64,000 bases of DNA from Paraburkholderia phenazinium (GCF_900142845.1 NZ_FSRU01000002.1:682001-746000), one strand, 5' to 3'; positions 24,988 through 35,829 are shown, numbered from the stretch's first letter. The notes: a model not told the origin generated them from the letters alone. Numbers and translations are program-made.

Positions 24988-26133
24988 TCAACGCGTGCCG
25001 TACTTCAGGCGCGTCAGTTGCTCGGCTTCGTTAGTGAGCAGCCGCGCCGCGTCACGGATCGCGACTTCGAGCGTGATCGGGCCGGGCGCCGGCGAGAAGC
25101 AGCCGCTGAAGTGCTCGGACAGGCGCGGCAGCGCGGCGGCGTCGACGCCGCCGGACAATAGCGTGGCCGGCACGCCCGCGGCGCGCGCGTGGCTGCAGGC
25201 GATGAACGGCGCCTTGCCGTGCAGCGTCTGCACGTCGGAGCGGCCTTCGCCCGTGATCAGCCAGTCTGCTCCGGCGAGCGCGGCGTCGAGACCGATCAGC
25301 CGTGCGACCGTCTCCGCGCCCGGTTCGAACTGCGCGCCGAGCATATGCAGCGCGAAACCGAGGCCGCCGGCCGCGCCGGCGCCGGGCAGGTTGCGCGCCG
25401 TGCGCTGCAGCGCCGGTTCGATCAGGTCGGCGAAGCGGCCGAGGGCAGCGTCGACGCTTGCAATCTGCTCGGGCTGCACGCCTTTTTGCGGCCCGAAGAC
25501 CGCGGTGGCGCCGTGTTCGCCGGTGAGCGGATTGTCCACGTCGGACATGCCGACGAACGATGCATCGGCAAGCCGCGCGTCGAGTTGCGATACGTCCACG
25601 CGAGCGAGGCGGGCCAGTTGTTCCGGCGTCGGCTCGAGTTCCCGGTCTTCGGCATCGAACAGCTTCACGCCGAGACCGGCCAGCAGGCCCGCGCCGCCGT
25701 CATTGGTGCTGCTGCCGCCGAGCGCGACGAAAAAGCGCCGCACGCCGGCGTCGAGCAGGGCGCGAATCGCCTCGCCCATGCCACGCGAGCTGCGGGCTTC
25801 AACCGGGACGCCCATGCCGACCGGGTCGGTAATGCCCACAATCTCGGCCGTCTCGACAATCGCGCTGCCGTCGGCGAGCAGGCCTGTGGCCGCTTCGCGC
25901 ACCGGCCCCGCGGCGCCGCGCACGGTCAGCACGCGGCGCTCGCCGCCGCCGGTGAGCATGGCGTCGAGCGTGCCTTCGCCGCCGTCGGCCATCGGGCAGA
26001 TGCGTACCGTGGCATCCGGCCGCGCGCGCGTCACGCCGGTTGCAATGGCAAGCGCCACCTGTTCGGCGCTAAGCGAGCCTTTAAAAGAGTCGGGAGCAAT
26101 GACGACGATGGGCGCGGACGACGGGTTCGGCAT
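24988..26133 (-). CDS. Glycerate kinase (GlxK/GarK type)
   Basis: 381 residues, the normal size of the family. Diagnostic stretches are APDSFKGSLSAEQVA at the N-terminus, PMADGGEGTLDAM, and ALGGSSTNDGGAGLLAGLGV in the middle, which form the nucleotide and glycerate site. The enzyme phosphorylates D-glycerate to 2-phosphoglycerate, feeding glyoxylate, tartrate or glucarate degradation into glycolysis. Followed by the marR-like gene. The substrate pathway is not indicated by other neighbours. Confidence 0.9.
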   Translation of the reverse strand: MPNPSSAPIVVIAPDSFKGSLSAEQVALAIATGVTRARPDATVRICPMADGGEGTLDAMLTGGGERRVLTVRGAAGPVREAATGLLADGSAIVETAEIVGITDPVGMGVPVEARSSRGMGEAIRALLDAGVRRFFVALGGSSTNDGGAGLLAGLGVKLFDAEDRELEPTPEQLARLARVDVSQLDARLADASFVGMSDVDNPLTGEHGATAVFGPQKGVQPEQIASVDAALGRFADLIEPALQRTARNLPGAGAAGGLGFALHMLGAQFEPGAETVARLIGLDAALAGADWLITGEGRSDVQTLHGKAPFIACSHARAAGVPATLLSGGVDAAALPRLSEHFSGCFSPAPGPITLEVAIRDAARLLTNEAEQLTRLKYGTR

Positions 26134-26575
26134 GGTGTCTCTGGATGGTTGGAATCGAGGCGATGGCGGTGCAGGCGGGCATGGGCCCGAACGCGTTCGC
26201 TAGCTTATCAGCATGCCGCGCGCGGCTGAATATGTCGAACGGCATAGCCGGCATCGAACGCGGCGACCCGGGCAAACCTCGGCGGCGATGGCGGCAGGCC
26301 GCCCAAACGATCCCAGGAGGGCCGCAAAGTTGACTCAAAGCACCCCCAAAACGACCCGAAAGCGGACAAAAACGGTCGCGAACCATCGAATCCCGGCTAA
26401 GCGCGCGAATAGTTTGCTAAAATATTCGGCTCTTTAGACCCAAACCGTGCTGCCGGTGGCCTGCAAGCCCGCGGCGCAGGCGCTGAATGGATGTGACGCT
26501 CGAAGCGAAGCGACATCGAAAAGCAGCACGAGAAGATAACTGATTCGCTCGAATAATTTTAGGACGATTGAAGCC
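26134..26575 (+). promoter_or_regulatory. 442-base intergenic region with tig promoter
   Basis: No convincing gene is present. TGCTAAAAT (26413-26421) is an extended -10 sequence (TG-n-TAAAAT) and the AT-rich context around it stands out from the GC-rich surroundings; no good -35 is seen, as expected for extended -10 promoters. It would give a leader of about 150 bases for tig. TAGGACGATTGAAGCC just before 26576 contains the ribosome binding site. Confidence 0.5.
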
Positions 26576-27922
26576 ATGGCTAACGTTGTTGAAAACCTCG
26601 GCAAGCTCGAACGCCGCGTAACGATTTCCCTGCCGAAGGACGCCGTGCAGAAGGAAGTGGACTCGCGTATCCGCCAACTCGCGAAGAACGTGCGCATGCC
26701 GGGTTTCCGCCCGGGCAAGGTGCCGCTCAAGATGGTCACGCAACAGTATTCGGGCCAGGTGGAAGCCGAAGTGCTGAGCGACAAGGTCGGCAAGGAATTC
26801 TTCGACATCAGCCGCGCTGAAAACCTGCGCGTAGCCGGCCAGCCGAGCTTCGCACCGAAGTCCGACGCGGCAGAAAACGACTACGCTTTCGACGCGACCT
26901 TCGAGGTTTACCCGGAAGTCAAGCTGGGCGACGTCGCCACGGCTGAGATCGAGCGCACCACGACCACCATCAGCGAAGCGGAAATCGACCGTACGCTGGA
27001 CATCCTGCGCAAGCAGCGCGTGCATTTCCACGCACGTGGCGAAACGGGCGAGCACGGCGACGGCGGTGCGGACACCGCAGCGAAAGACGGCGACCGCGTC
27101 ACGGTCGACTTCGTCGGCAAGATTGACGGTGAAGTGTTCCAGGGCGGCAGCGCCGACGATTTCGCGTTCGTGCTCGGCGAAGGCCGCATGCTGCCGGAAT
27201 TCGAAAAAGCAGCGCTCGGCCTGAAGGTCGGCGAAGCGAAGGAATTCGATCTGGCATTCCCGGCTGACTATCACGGCAAGGACGTGGCCGGCAAGACGGC
27301 TCAGTTCACGATCACGATGAAGAAGATCGAATGGCCGCACCAGCCGGAAATCGACGCTGAGTTCGCCAAGTCGCTCGGTATCGAAGACGGCGATCTGGTC
27401 AAGATGCGCGCGGAGATCAAGGACAACCTCGAACGCGAAGCGAAGCGCCGCACGCAATCCATCGTCAAGAACCAGGTGATGGACGCGCTGCTGAAGATTT
27501 CCGAACTGGACGTGCCGAACGCCCTGGTCGAACAGGACCAGCAGCGCCTCGTCGAAATGGCGCGTCAGGACCTGACGCAACGTGGCGTGCCGAACGCCGC
27601 CGACGCGCCGATCCCGGTAGAAATGTTCAAGGAACAGGCTGAGCGTCGCGTCAAGCTGGGCCTCGTGCTGGCCGAGCTGGTCAAGGCCAACAACCTGCAG
27701 GCGAAGCCGGAGCAGATTCGTGCCGAAGTCGACGAATTCGCGAAAAGCTACGAAGACCCGAAGGAGGTCGTCCGCTGGTATTATTCCAACCAGCAGCGCC
27801 TTGCAGAAATGGAAGCGTACGTCGTGGAAGCCAACGTCGTCGATTTCGTCCTCGGCAAGGCCAAGGTGACGGACAAGGAAGTGAGCTTCGAAGAACTGGC
27901 AAGCGCAACGGCGCAAGCGTAA
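26576..27922 (+). CDS. tig: Trigger factor, ribosome-bound chaperone
   Basis: 448 residues (432 in E. coli). The N-terminal ribosome-binding domain has the signature [10 protein letters not shown] at residues 41-50. The central FKBP-type peptidyl-prolyl isomerase domain (about 165-255) contains [20 protein letters not shown] and [15 protein letters not shown], and the helical C-terminal domain completes the chaperone cradle. It meets nascent chains at the ribosome exit. Located before clpP-clpX-lon, the conserved proteobacterial order, and followed by its own terminator at 27934-27978. Confidence 0.97.
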   Translation: MANVVENLGKLERRVTISLPKDAVQKEVDSRIRQLAKNVRMPGFRPGKVPLKMVTQQYSGQVEAEVLSDKVGKEFFDISRAENLRVAGQPSFAPKSDAAENDYAFDATFEVYPEVKLGDVATAEIERTTTTISEAEIDRTLDILRKQRVHFHARGETGEHGDGGADTAAKDGDRVTVDFVGKIDGEVFQGGSADDFAFVLGEGRMLPEFEKAALGLKVGEAKEFDLAFPADYHGKDVAGKTAQFTITMKKIEWPHQPEIDAEFAKSLGIEDGDLVKMRAEIKDNLEREAKRRTQSIVKNQVMDALLKISELDVPNALVEQDQQRLVEMARQDLTQRGVPNAADAPIPVEMFKEQAERRVKLGLVLAELVKANNLQAKPEQIRAEVDEFAKSYEDPKEVVRWYYSNQQRLAEMEAYVVEANVVDFVLGKAKVTDKEVSFEELASATAQA

Positions 27923-27933
27923 GCGTCGCTGCA

Positions 27934-27978
27934 ACGGCGTGCCGGCTGTCGGAGCGACGGCCCGCACGCCGTTTTTTT
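27934..27978 (+). terminator. Intrinsic terminator after tig
   Basis: ACGGCGTGC (27934-27942) pairs with GCACGCCGT (27964-27972), with an inner CGGC...GCCG helix, followed by seven T residues. It separates tig from clpP. Confidence 0.75.
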
Positions 27979-28088
27979 CTGGAACGCCGTGTTGATCGCG
28001 TTGCGCTGGGTTTTGCGCACTTGAATACGGCGCTGTCGTACTCACCTGTCCGGCATCGAATAACTATTCCCAGACAAGGATCCATTGC

Positions 28089-28742
28089 ATGACTTTTCGC
28101 GCCCAAATGCTGGACACGTTGACCTCCCAGTCGTCGCGGGATCTCGAAGCGCAGGCGCTCGGACTCGTGCCGATCGTCGTGGAAACGAGCGGCCGTGGCG
28201 AGCGCTCGTATGACATCTACTCGCGTCTGCTGAAGGAGCGTGTGGTGTTTCTGGTTGGTGAAGTGAACGACCAGACGGCCAACCTCGTCGTGGCGCAGTT
28301 GTTGTTCCTGGAAAGCGAAAATCCGGACAAGGACATCAGCTTCTACATCAACAGCCCGGGCGGTTCGGTTTCGGCCGGGATGGCGATCTACGATACGATG
28401 CAGTTCATCAAGCCGGACGTGTCGACACTGTGCATGGGCCTCGCGGCCAGCATGGGTGCGTTCCTGCTGGCGGCCGGTGCGAAAGGCAAGCGTTTCACGC
28501 TGCCGAATGCACGCGTGATGATTCACCAGCCGCTGGGTGGCGCACGCGGTCAGGCGTCGGACATTGAGATCCAGGCACGTGAAATCCTGTACTTGAAGGA
28601 GCGGCTGAACCAACTGCTCTCCCATCACACGGGCCAGCCGGTCGAACGCATTGCGCGCGACACCGACCGCGACAATTTCATGTCCGGCGATGACGCTCAG
28701 GCGTACGGTCTGGTCGACCAGGTGCTGCACAAGCGTCCATGA
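28089..28742 (+). CDS. clpP: ATP-dependent Clp protease proteolytic subunit
   Basis: 217 residues. The catalytic triad is readable: Ser121 in [11 protein letters not shown], His146 in MIHQPLGG, and Asp195 by the constant spacing to the E. coli enzyme. [20 protein letters not shown] is the handle region and oxyanion site. The first about 14 residues should be cleaved off as a propeptide. ClpP forms the double heptamer that degrades substrates fed by ClpX. Upstream lies the tig terminator; clpX follows after 177 bases. Confidence 0.98.
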   Translation: MTFRAQMLDTLTSQSSRDLEAQALGLVPIVVETSGRGERSYDIYSRLLKERVVFLVGEVNDQTANLVVAQLLFLESENPDKDISFYINSPGGSVSAGMAIYDTMQFIKPDVSTLCMGLAASMGAFLLAAGAKGKRFTLPNARVMIHQPLGGARGQASDIEIQAREILYLKERLNQLLSHHTGQPVERIARDTDRDNFMSGDDAQAYGLVDQVLHKRP

Positions 28743-28919
28743 TCCGGCGCGTTTTCGCCCTTTTTGAGGGCGAGAACGACCGCGTTTTTGGTGTGAAATA
28801 ATTAGATTCGTCCAAACGCCTGCGGCAAGCGCCGTCACTGCTTTTGCTCATTCGCCCCAACTGCGAGGCAGGGGCAAACGGCGTATCATGTAATCGAGTG
28901 TCCGGAGGCTCACACATCT

Positions 28920-30191
28920 ATGGCGGACAAAAAAGGTTCTAACAGCGAAAAGCTGTTGTATTGCTCGTTCTGCGGCAAGAGCCAGCATGAAGTCAAAAAG
29001 CTGATTGCAGGCCCGTCGGTCTTCATCTGCGATGAATGTATCGACCTGTGCAACGAAATCATTCGCGATGAGGCTGCAGGTGCGGGCATTGAAGCGGGCT
29101 TGTCCAAGTCCGATCTGCCGAGTCCGCAGGAAATCCGCGAAATTCTCGACCAGTACGTCATCGGGCAGGAACGCGCGAAGAAGATTCTTGCAGTGGCTGT
29201 TTACAACCACTACAAGCGTCTCAAGCACCTCGACAAGAAGGATGAAATCGAACTGTCGAAGAGCAACATCCTGCTGATCGGCCCGACCGGTTCCGGCAAG
29301 ACCTTGCTCGCACAGACGCTCGCCCGCCTGCTGAACGTCCCGTTCGTCATTGCCGATGCAACGACGCTGACGGAAGCCGGCTATGTCGGCGAAGACGTCG
29401 AGAACATCATTCAGAAGCTCCTGCAGAACTGCAACTACGAAGTCGACAAGGCCCAGCGCGGCATTGTCTACATCGACGAAATCGACAAGATCAGCCGCAA
29501 GTCGGATAACCCGTCCATCACGCGCGACGTGTCGGGCGAGGGTGTTCAGCAGGCCTTGCTGAAGCTGGTTGAAGGCACGATGGCGTCGGTGCCGCCGCAA
29601 GGTGGCCGTAAGCATCCGAACCAGGACTTCATCCAGGTCGACACCACCAATATTCTGTTCATTTGCGGTGGCGCGTTCGACGGCCTCGAAAAGGTCATCG
29701 TCGACCGTACGGAAAAGACCGGCATTGGCTTTGGCGCCAGCGTCAAGAGCAAGCAGGACCGCGATGCGGGCGAAGTGCTGCGCGAAGTGGAGCCGGAAGA
29801 TCTGATCAAGTTCGGTTTGATCCCTGAACTGATCGGCCGTCTGCCGGTGGTCGCCACGCTCGGCAAGCTCGACGAAGCCGCACTGATGAAGATTCTCGTC
29901 GAACCCAAGAACGCGCTCGTGAAGCAGTATCACAAGCTGTTCAATATGGAACGCGTCGAGCTCGAGATTCGTCCGGGTGCGTTGCAGGCGGTGGCCCGTA
30001 AGGCGATTCGTCGCAAGACGGGCGCGCGCGGTCTGCGTTCGATCCTGGAACAGGCATTGCTGGACGTGATGTACGAATTGCCGGCCATGAAAGGCGTTAG
30101 CAAGGTCATCATTGACGACAACGTCATTGATGGCGACGGCAAACCGCTGCTGATCTACGAAGACGCGCCGAAGGTCGCGGGTTCGAATTGA
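28920..30191 (+). CDS. clpX: ClpX ATPase, specificity subunit of ClpXP
   Basis: 423 residues. The N-terminal zinc-binding domain has four Cys residues in CSFCGKSQ and CDECIDLC (residues 15-42). The AAA+ module has Walker A GPTGSGKT, Walker [11 protein letters not shown] and an arginine-rich C-terminal part. The ClpP-docking loop GIGFGAS contains the IGF tripeptide. ClpX unfolds tagged substrates such as ssrA-tagged proteins. Its stop is followed by an intrinsic terminator at 30216-30247. Confidence 0.98.
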   Translation: MADKKGSNSEKLLYCSFCGKSQHEVKKLIAGPSVFICDECIDLCNEIIRDEAAGAGIEAGLSKSDLPSPQEIREILDQYVIGQERAKKILAVAVYNHYKRLKHLDKKDEIELSKSNILLIGPTGSGKTLLAQTLARLLNVPFVIADATTLTEAGYVGEDVENIIQKLLQNCNYEVDKAQRGIVYIDEIDKISRKSDNPSITRDVSGEGVQQALLKLVEGTMASVPPQGGRKHPNQDFIQVDTTNILFICGGAFDGLEKVIVDRTEKTGIGFGASVKSKQDRDAGEVLREVEPEDLIKFGLIPELIGRLPVVATLGKLDEAALMKILVEPKNALVKQYHKLFNMERVELEIRPGALQAVARKAIRRKTGARGLRSILEQALLDVMYELPAMKGVSKVIIDDNVIDGDGKPLLIYEDAPKVAGSN

Positions 30192-30215
30192 TCGGCTTGA
30201 CGAGTTCTGCAAAAA

Positions 30216-30247
30216 AAGCCGTTCATGGCAACGTGAACGGCTTTTTT
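30216..30247 (+). terminator. Intrinsic terminator after clpX
   Basis: AAGCCGTTCA (30216-30225), 8-base loop, TGAACGGCTT (30234-30243), then a T run to 30247: a 10-bp perfect stem. Confidence 0.9.
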
Positions 30248-30375
30248 GTTTATCTTGGGTTAGGATGGTTGTGTTTCCTTTGGAGTCACTGAACTTTTCC
30301 CACACGCGGAGGCTTGTAATCGTTTTTGCAGGCCTCACCTATCGAACGAACTGATACCACTCATGGGGAAATGAA

Positions 30376-32796
30376 ATGTCAGGAACCCAACTCCTTCCGC
30401 CGGAACGCACTACGCTCCCGCTGCTCCCGCTGCGTGATGTAGTCGTTTTCCCGCACATGGTGATTCCGCTCTTCGTAGGCCGCCCGAAGTCGATCAAGGC
30501 TCTCGAAGCAGCGATGGAAGGCGGCAAGCACATCATGCTCGTCGCCCAGAAGACGGCTGCGAAAGATGAGCCGACCGAAAAGGACATGTACGAAGTAGGA
30601 TGTATTGCCAACATCCTGCAAATGCTGAAGCTGCCGGATGGCACCGTGAAGGTGCTCGTCGAAGGCTTGCAGCGCGCGAAGACGCTCTCGATCGAAGAGC
30701 AGGAAACGCAGTTTTCGTGCGAAGTCATGCCGCTCGAACCCGACCACGCCGACAGCGCTGAAACTGAAGCGCTGCGCCGCGCGATCGTGTCGCAGTTCGA
30801 CCAGTACGTGAAGCTGAACAAGAAGATCCCGCCGGAGATTCTGACCTCGCTTTCGGGCATCGACGAAGCCGGCCGTCTGGCCGACACAATCGCCGCGCAT
30901 CTGCCGCTCAAGCTCGATCAGAAGCAACACATCCTCGAGATGTTCCCGGTCATCGAGCGCCTCGAGCATCTGCTCGCGCAACTCGAAGCCGAGATCGACA
31001 TCCTGCAGGTGGAAAAGCGCATCCGCGGGCGCGTGAAGCGCCAGATGGAGAAGAGCCAGCGCGAGTACTACCTGAACGAACAGGTCAAGGCCATCCAGAA
31101 GGAATTGGGCGAAGGCGAAGAGGGTGCGGATCTCGAAGAACTCGAGAAGCGCATCACCGCCGCGCGTATGCCGAAGGAAGCCAAGAAAAAGGCGGACGCC
31201 GAGCTGAAGAAGCTCAAGCTAATGTCGCCGATGTCGGCGGAAGCCACCGTCGTGCGCAACTACATCGACACGCTGATCGGCTTGCCGTGGCGCAAGAAGA
31301 GCAAGGTCAACAACGACCTCTCGAATGCGGAACGCGTGCTCGACGAAGACCACTTCGGTCTCGAGAAAGTCAAAGAACGCATTCTCGAATATCTTGCTGT
31401 CCAACAACGCGTGGATAAGGTGAAAGCGCCGATCCTCTGCCTCGTTGGGCCTCCGGGTGTCGGCAAGACGTCGCTGGGTCAATCGATTGCACGCGCAACG
31501 AATCGCAAGTTCGTGCGTATGGCGCTCGGTGGCGTGCGCGACGAGGCCGAGATTCGCGGCCACCGCCGGACCTACATCGGTTCGATGCCCGGCAAGATCC
31601 TGCAAAGCCTGACCAAGGTCGGCGTGCGCAATCCGCTCTTCCTGCTCGACGAAGTCGACAAGATGGGCCAGGATTTCCGCGGCGACCCGTCGTCGGCATT
31701 GCTGGAAGTGCTTGATCCGGAGCAGAACCATACGTTCGCCGACCACTACGTCGAAGTCGACTTCGATCTGTCGGACGTGATGTTTGTGGCGACGTCGAAC
31801 TCGCTGAACATTCCGCCGCCGCTGCTCGACCGGATGGAAGTGATCCGTCTGTCGGGTTATACGGAAGACGAGAAGGTCAGCATCGCGCAACGCTATCTGT
31901 TGCCGAAGCAGAAGAAGAACAACGGCCTGAAGGAAGGCGAGGTCGACGTCACGGAAACTGCGATCCGCGACATCATTCGTTACTACACGCGTGAAGCGGG
32001 CGTGCGTTCGCTCGAGCGTGAAATCTCGAAGATCTGCCGCAAGGTCGTGAAGATGCTTCTGCTGAAGAAGGCAGAAGGCGCGGTGAAGGTCGACGGTACC
32101 AATCTCGACACCTTCCTCGGCGTGCGCAAGTACGACTTCGGTCTGGCAGCGAAGGAAAACCAGGTCGGCCAGGTCACGGGTCTCGCGTGGACGGAAGTGG
32201 GCGGCGATCTGCTGACCATCGAAGCCGCGGTGATGCCGGGTAAGGGCAATGTGACTCGCACGGGTTCGCTTGGCGACGTGATGAAGGAATCCGTCGAAGC
32301 GGCACGTACGGTGGTCCGTTCGCGCTCGCGCCGCCTGGGTGTCAAGGACGAAGCGTTCGAGAAGCAGGACATTCACATTCACGTGCCGGAAGGCGCGACG
32401 CCGAAGGACGGTCCGTCCGCCGGTATCGCGATGACGACCGCGCTGGTGTCGGTGCTGACCGGTATTCCGGTGCGCGCCAATGTCGCGATGACGGGCGAAA
32501 TCACGCTGCGTGGTGAAGTGTTGCCGATCGGCGGCCTGAAGGAAAAGCTGCTCGCAGCGCATCGCGGCGGCATCAAGCTGGTGCTGATTCCGGAAGAAAA
32601 CACCAAGGATCTGACGGAGATTCCGGACAACGTGAAGAATGCAATCGAGATCGTGCCGGTCCGTTGGATCGACAAGGTGCTCGAACTTGCACTCGAACGT
32701 GTGCCGCAACCGTTGCCGGACGAAGAGCCGAAGCCTGCTGCGCCGGTCGCGGCGGAGGCCGGCAAAGACGCCGCAACGGAAGTGGTGAAGCATTAA
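30376..32796 (+). CDS. lon: ATP-dependent protease Lon
   Basis: 806 residues. N-terminal LON substrate domain ([23 protein letters not shown]), a coiled-coil ([21 protein letters not shown]), AAA+ ATPase with Walker [10 protein letters not shown] and Walker [11 protein letters not shown], and a C-terminal protease with the Ser-Lys dyad: Ser681 in [10 protein letters not shown] and Lys724 in GGLKEK, the same 43-residue spacing as in E. coli. It degrades misfolded and regulatory proteins. A GGGGAAATG context precedes the start; an alternative ATG lies 5 bases earlier out of frame. A strong terminator follows. Confidence 0.98.
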   Translation: MSGTQLLPPERTTLPLLPLRDVVVFPHMVIPLFVGRPKSIKALEAAMEGGKHIMLVAQKTAAKDEPTEKDMYEVGCIANILQMLKLPDGTVKVLVEGLQRAKTLSIEEQETQFSCEVMPLEPDHADSAETEALRRAIVSQFDQYVKLNKKIPPEILTSLSGIDEAGRLADTIAAHLPLKLDQKQHILEMFPVIERLEHLLAQLEAEIDILQVEKRIRGRVKRQMEKSQREYYLNEQVKAIQKELGEGEEGADLEELEKRITAARMPKEAKKKADAELKKLKLMSPMSAEATVVRNYIDTLIGLPWRKKSKVNNDLSNAERVLDEDHFGLEKVKERILEYLAVQQRVDKVKAPILCLVGPPGVGKTSLGQSIARATNRKFVRMALGGVRDEAEIRGHRRTYIGSMPGKILQSLTKVGVRNPLFLLDEVDKMGQDFRGDPSSALLEVLDPEQNHTFADHYVEVDFDLSDVMFVATSNSLNIPPPLLDRMEVIRLSGYTEDEKVSIAQRYLLPKQKKNNGLKEGEVDVTETAIRDIIRYYTREAGVRSLEREISKICRKVVKMLLLKKAEGAVKVDGTNLDTFLGVRKYDFGLAAKENQVGQVTGLAWTEVGGDLLTIEAAVMPGKGNVTRTGSLGDVMKESVEAARTVVRSRSRRLGVKDEAFEKQDIHIHVPEGATPKDGPSAGIAMTTALVSVLTGIPVRANVAMTGEITLRGEVLPIGGLKEKLLAAHRGGIKLVLIPEENTKDLTEIPDNVKNAIEIVPVRWIDKVLELALERVPQPLPDEEPKPAAPVAAEAGKDAATEVVKH

Positions 32797-32834
32797 GCGA
32801 GTCCCTGCCGTACGCAGTCTTCGCATCAACAAAA

Positions 32835-32862
32835 AACCCGCGGCATAGCCCGCGGGTTTTTT
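32835..32862 (+). terminator. Intrinsic terminator after lon
   Basis: AACCCGCGG (32835-32843), loop CATAGC, CCGCGGGTT (32850-32858), then T residues to 32862, with an A run on the left making it potentially bidirectional. Confidence 0.9.
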
Positions 32863-33035
32863 GTTATCCGGGCTGAATGCGCCATATGCGGCGCCTCGCG
32901 TTTTGCCTTTGGTTTCCCATTCTCTGGGCCAAAAATCGCTGGACTCGATCGATGAGTTACCCCCGTATTCAGCGACTGCAAGATTTGGTGATCAAATGGT
33001 GCGCCGAAGTGCCTGCTAATCCGGCGCAACCCCGC

Positions 33036-33068
33036 TTGACACAAGGGTTTCGGCCAATTCTAATTGGC
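33036..33068 (+). promoter_or_regulatory. hupB promoter with palindrome across the -10
   Basis: In the 358-base gap between lon and hupB, TTGACA (33036-33041) is followed after 17 bases by TCTAAT (33059-33064), a near-consensus sigma-70 promoter. The -10 lies inside GCCAATT-CT-AATTGGC (33053-33068), a palindrome with 7-bp arms that could be an operator. The remaining gap has only a weak hairpin near 32880 and an AATAAT at 33133 as a possible second -10; no gene is seen. Confidence 0.7.
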
Positions 33069-33154
33069 TGGCTCGGCGTCCTTGCCGTGCCGCGTTGGTA
33101 CCTGGCGCTACGAAGCGCCATTACGATTGCCCAATAATATTCTCGGGGGTTGGA

Positions 33155-33427
33155 ATGAATAAAACGGAATTGATCGATCACATCGCACAGCAAGCCGACA
33201 TTTCGAAAGCGGCGGCAGGGCGTGCGCTTGATGCCGTGATCGGTGGCGTCAAAGGGACCTTGAAGAAGGGCGGTTCGGTGACGCTGGTCGGCTTCGGTAC
33301 GTTCGCGGTCGGCAAGCGTACGGCGCGCACCGGTCGCAATCCGCGCACGGGTGCCGCGATCAAGATCAAGGCGGCCAAGGTGCCGAAATTTAGGCCTGGC
33401 AAAGCGCTAAAAGATGCGCTAAACTAA
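33155..33427 (+). CDS. hupB: DNA-binding protein HU-beta
   Basis: 90 residues from the ATG at 33155, preceded by GGGGGTTGGA. It begins [21 protein letters not shown] and has the DNA-binding arm [28 protein letters not shown], with the intercalating Pro in RNPRTG. HU is the abundant nucleoid protein that bends DNA. The position after lon is the conserved order in proteobacteria and supports HU-beta rather than IHF. Confidence 0.96.
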   Translation: MNKTELIDHIAQQADISKAAAGRALDAVIGGVKGTLKKGGSVTLVGFGTFAVGKRTARTGRNPRTGAAIKIKAAKVPKFRPGKALKDALN

Positions 33428-33546
33428 TCGACTTGCTGCTTCAGGGTGGCGCGGTTTAAAGGCTGGAAAGCTTGGGGTTGAGAAACCCGAAGTTGAAAGG
33501 CCAGAAGGCGCGACACCACATCAAGCAGCGGGCAGAATCGCGGAGC

Positions 33547-33622
33547 GGGTGCTTAGCTCAGTTGGTAGAGCGGCGCCCTTACAAGGCGTAGGTCGGGAGT
33601 TCGAGCCTCTCAGCACCCACCA
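33547..33622 (+). tRNA. tRNA-Val (anticodon TAC)
   Basis: 76 bases with CCA encoded. Acceptor GGGTGCT pairs with AGCACCC; D arm GCTCAGTTGGTAGAGC; anticodon stem-loop CGCCC-TTACAA-GGCG with TAC at the anticodon; T arm around GTTCGAGCC. A complete cloverleaf. Confidence 0.95.
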
Positions 33623-33657
33623 GTTCCCGGTTCGGCAAGCAGCACACAGTTGTATAA

Positions 33658-33734
33658 GGAGTGGTAGTTCAGTCGGTTAGAATACCGGCCTGTCACGCCG
33701 GGGGTCGCGGGTTCGAGTCCCGTCCACTCCGCCA
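33658..33734 (+). tRNA. tRNA-Asp (anticodon GTC)
   Basis: 77 bases with CCA. Acceptor GGAGTGG pairs with CCACTCC; anticodon stem CCGGC-CTGTCAC-GCCGG with GTC; T arm GCGGG-TTCGAGT-CCCGT. It lies 35 bases after tRNA-Val and is probably cotranscribed with it. Confidence 0.96.
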
Positions 33735-33743
33735 GTATCCTTG

Positions 33744-33770
33744 AAAGGCGAACTCCGGTTCGCCTTTTTT
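33744..33770 (+). terminator. Intrinsic terminator after the tRNA pair
   Basis: AAAGGCGAA (33744-33752), loop CTCCGG, TTCGCCTTT (33759-33767) and further T residues to 33770. It ends the tRNA-Val/tRNA-Asp transcript before ppiD. Confidence 0.88.
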
Positions 33771-33820
33771 ATTGCCCGCTGTTGTAAGATCGGGCGTTCC
33801 GTTTTTGGCATCCTTAACGC

Positions 33821-35752
33821 ATGCTCGATTTCTTCCGCAATCACAAACGCCTGATGATGTTCATGCTCATCCTGGTCATCGTACCGGGGTTGGGTTTTGT
33901 GGGTATTCAAGGCTTCCGTGGCTTCTTTGACGAAAGTGCAAACGTCGCCAGCGTCAACGGTCACAAGATCACCCGGGCCGAGTACGACGACGCGATGCGT
34001 CAGCAGTTGGATCGAGCGCGCCAGATGCTCGGTGGACAGTTCGACGCGAAGATGTTCGATACGCCCGAGCGCCGCAAGGAAATGCTCGACAGCCTGATCG
34101 AGCAGCGCGTGCTGGCCGATGAAACGCAGCGTTTGCATCTGACCGCCTCGGACGACGCGGTGCGCCGCACGTTGCTGAGCGATCCGGTCATCTCGTCGCT
34201 CAAGAATCCTGACGGTTCCATCGATGTGAACCGCTACAAGGAACTGCTCGCCATGCAGGGCATGACGCCCGATCAATATGACGAGCGCGTGCGCTACACG
34301 CTGGCCACGCAGCAGTTGCCGGGCAGCATCGAGGGCAGCGCCTTTACGTCGAAGACGCTCGCACAGAATCTGACCGCGCTTGCCGAGCAGCAGCGCGAAG
34401 TGCAGGGGCTGGCATTCAATCCTCACGACTACGTGGCAAAGGTGCAGCCGACTGACGCGCAATTGCAGGCCTACTACGACGCGCATCGCAACGATTTCGC
34501 TACGCCCGCTACGGCCACCATTCAGTATCTGGTGATGTCGCCGGCGGCGCTGGCCGCAGGTCTGCAACCCACGGATGCCGATCTGAAGAAGTTCTACGAC
34601 GACAACATCGCCCACTATCAGACCGCTGCGCAAATGCGTGCGAGCCTGATCCTGGTCGCGGTTGCGCCGAACGCAAGCGCGGACGACAAGACCAAGGCGA
34701 AGCAGAGGGCGGACGCGCTGCTGGCGCAAGTCAAGGCGCACCCGGACGACTTCGCGAAGGTCGCTGAGCAGAGCTCGCAAGACCCGGCTTCGGCCTCGAA
34801 GGGCGGCGACCTCGGCTACTTCGGCCGCGGCATGATGGCCGGCGGCCAGGCGTTCGACGACGCCGCGTTCAAGCTGAAGAAGGACGAGATCAGCGACGTC
34901 GTGCCGACAGACGTGGGCTATCTGATCCTGAAGGCGACGGACGTGAAGCCGTCGGTCACGCAGCCGTTCGACACGGTGAAGGACGCCATCGCGAAGGATC
35001 TGAAGACGCAACTGGCGGGCAAGGCATTCAGCGACGATTCGGATGGCTTTACGTCGGTGGTGTATGAGCAGGCCAAGAGCCTGCAACCGGCAGCCGACAA
35101 ATACAAGCTGCAGATCCAGACCGCCACGGTGACGCCGCAACCGAACGCAGCGTTGCCGCCGGGCAGCCCGCTGAACAACGCCAAGTTCCTGAGCGCCGTG
35201 TTTGCGAATGACTCGGTTCAGGCGCATAACAACACGCAAGCTATCGATGTCGGCAACAACACGTTGATCGCAGCTCACGTCACCGACTACAAGCCGGCTG
35301 CCGTGCCTCCGCTCGACACGGTCAAGGACGCGGTGCGCCAGAAGGTTATCGCCGTTCAGGCGGACGAGTCGGCGCATAAGGACGGCATCGCGAAACTCGC
35401 CGAGTTGCAGAAGTCGAATGCAAGCACCGGCTTCTCGGCGCCGCTGAAGGTCTCGCGCAACGACGCACAAGGCTTGCCGCCTGCGGCACTGAGCGCAATC
35501 TACAAGGCCGATGCGCAAAAATTGCCGGCTTACGTGGGTGTGGATCTGGGCGATGCGGGCTATGCGGTATATCGCGTGAATGCCGTGGTGCCGGGTGCAC
35601 CGATCGACCCGCAGCGTCTGGTCGCCGCGCAACAGCAGATTGCTCAGGCCGAGGCGCAGTCCGAGGTTGAAGCCTATGTCCAGGCGTTGCGCGCCCGCTC
35701 GAAGGTCAAGTTCTATGGCTCGCTGGATAGCGCGCAAGCGGGCGGCGACTAA
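33821..35752 (+). CDS. ppiD: PpiD, inner-membrane-anchored periplasmic chaperone with parvulin domain
   Basis: 643 residues. One N-terminal membrane helix (about 12-33, MMFMLILVIVPGLGFVGI) after a basic start gives an N-in anchor. A SurA-like chaperone region follows (VNGHKITRAEYDDAMRQQ). A parvulin domain at about 265-370 contains ASLILVAVAPNA, DFAKVAEQSSQDPASASKGGDLGYFGRG and AFKLKKDEISDVV. The protein attends to newly exported proteins at the Sec translocon. The position downstream of hupB is the same as in E. coli, here with two tRNAs in between. Confidence 0.92.
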   Translation: MLDFFRNHKRLMMFMLILVIVPGLGFVGIQGFRGFFDESANVASVNGHKITRAEYDDAMRQQLDRARQMLGGQFDAKMFDTPERRKEMLDSLIEQRVLADETQRLHLTASDDAVRRTLLSDPVISSLKNPDGSIDVNRYKELLAMQGMTPDQYDERVRYTLATQQLPGSIEGSAFTSKTLAQNLTALAEQQREVQGLAFNPHDYVAKVQPTDAQLQAYYDAHRNDFATPATATIQYLVMSPAALAAGLQPTDADLKKFYDDNIAHYQTAAQMRASLILVAVAPNASADDKTKAKQRADALLAQVKAHPDDFAKVAEQSSQDPASASKGGDLGYFGRGMMAGGQAFDDAAFKLKKDEISDVVPTDVGYLILKATDVKPSVTQPFDTVKDAIAKDLKTQLAGKAFSDDSDGFTSVVYEQAKSLQPAADKYKLQIQTATVTPQPNAALPPGSPLNNAKFLSAVFANDSVQAHNNTQAIDVGNNTLIAAHVTDYKPAAVPPLDTVKDAVRQKVIAVQADESAHKDGIAKLAELQKSNASTGFSAPLKVSRNDAQGLPPAALSAIYKADAQKLPAYVGVDLGDAGYAVYRVNAVVPGAPIDPQRLVAAQQQIAQAEAQSEVEAYVQALRARSKVKFYGSLDSAQAGGD

Positions 35753-35803
35753 GCGAAGCTGCGCCGTCGCATGAGCGGCGTGCGCCGCGAGCGAGTACAA
35801 AAA

Positions 35804-35829
35804 AACCCCGCAAATTTGCGGGGTTTTTT
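35804..35829 (+). terminator. Intrinsic terminator after ppiD
   Basis: AACCCCGCAAA directly joined to TTTGCGGGGTT (35804-35825), then T residues to 35829 and an A run on the left. It can serve both ppiD and the convergent lipoprotein gene. Confidence 0.88.

Noticed and set aside
28020..28050. CTTGAA before clpP as a heat-shock (sigma-32) promoter
   Set aside because: No CCCCAT-like -10 at the required distance.
33677..35800. Long minus-strand open frame antisense to ppiD, running into tRNA-Asp
   Set aside because: It overlaps a tRNA gene and a well-supported chaperone gene; there is no recognisable domain.
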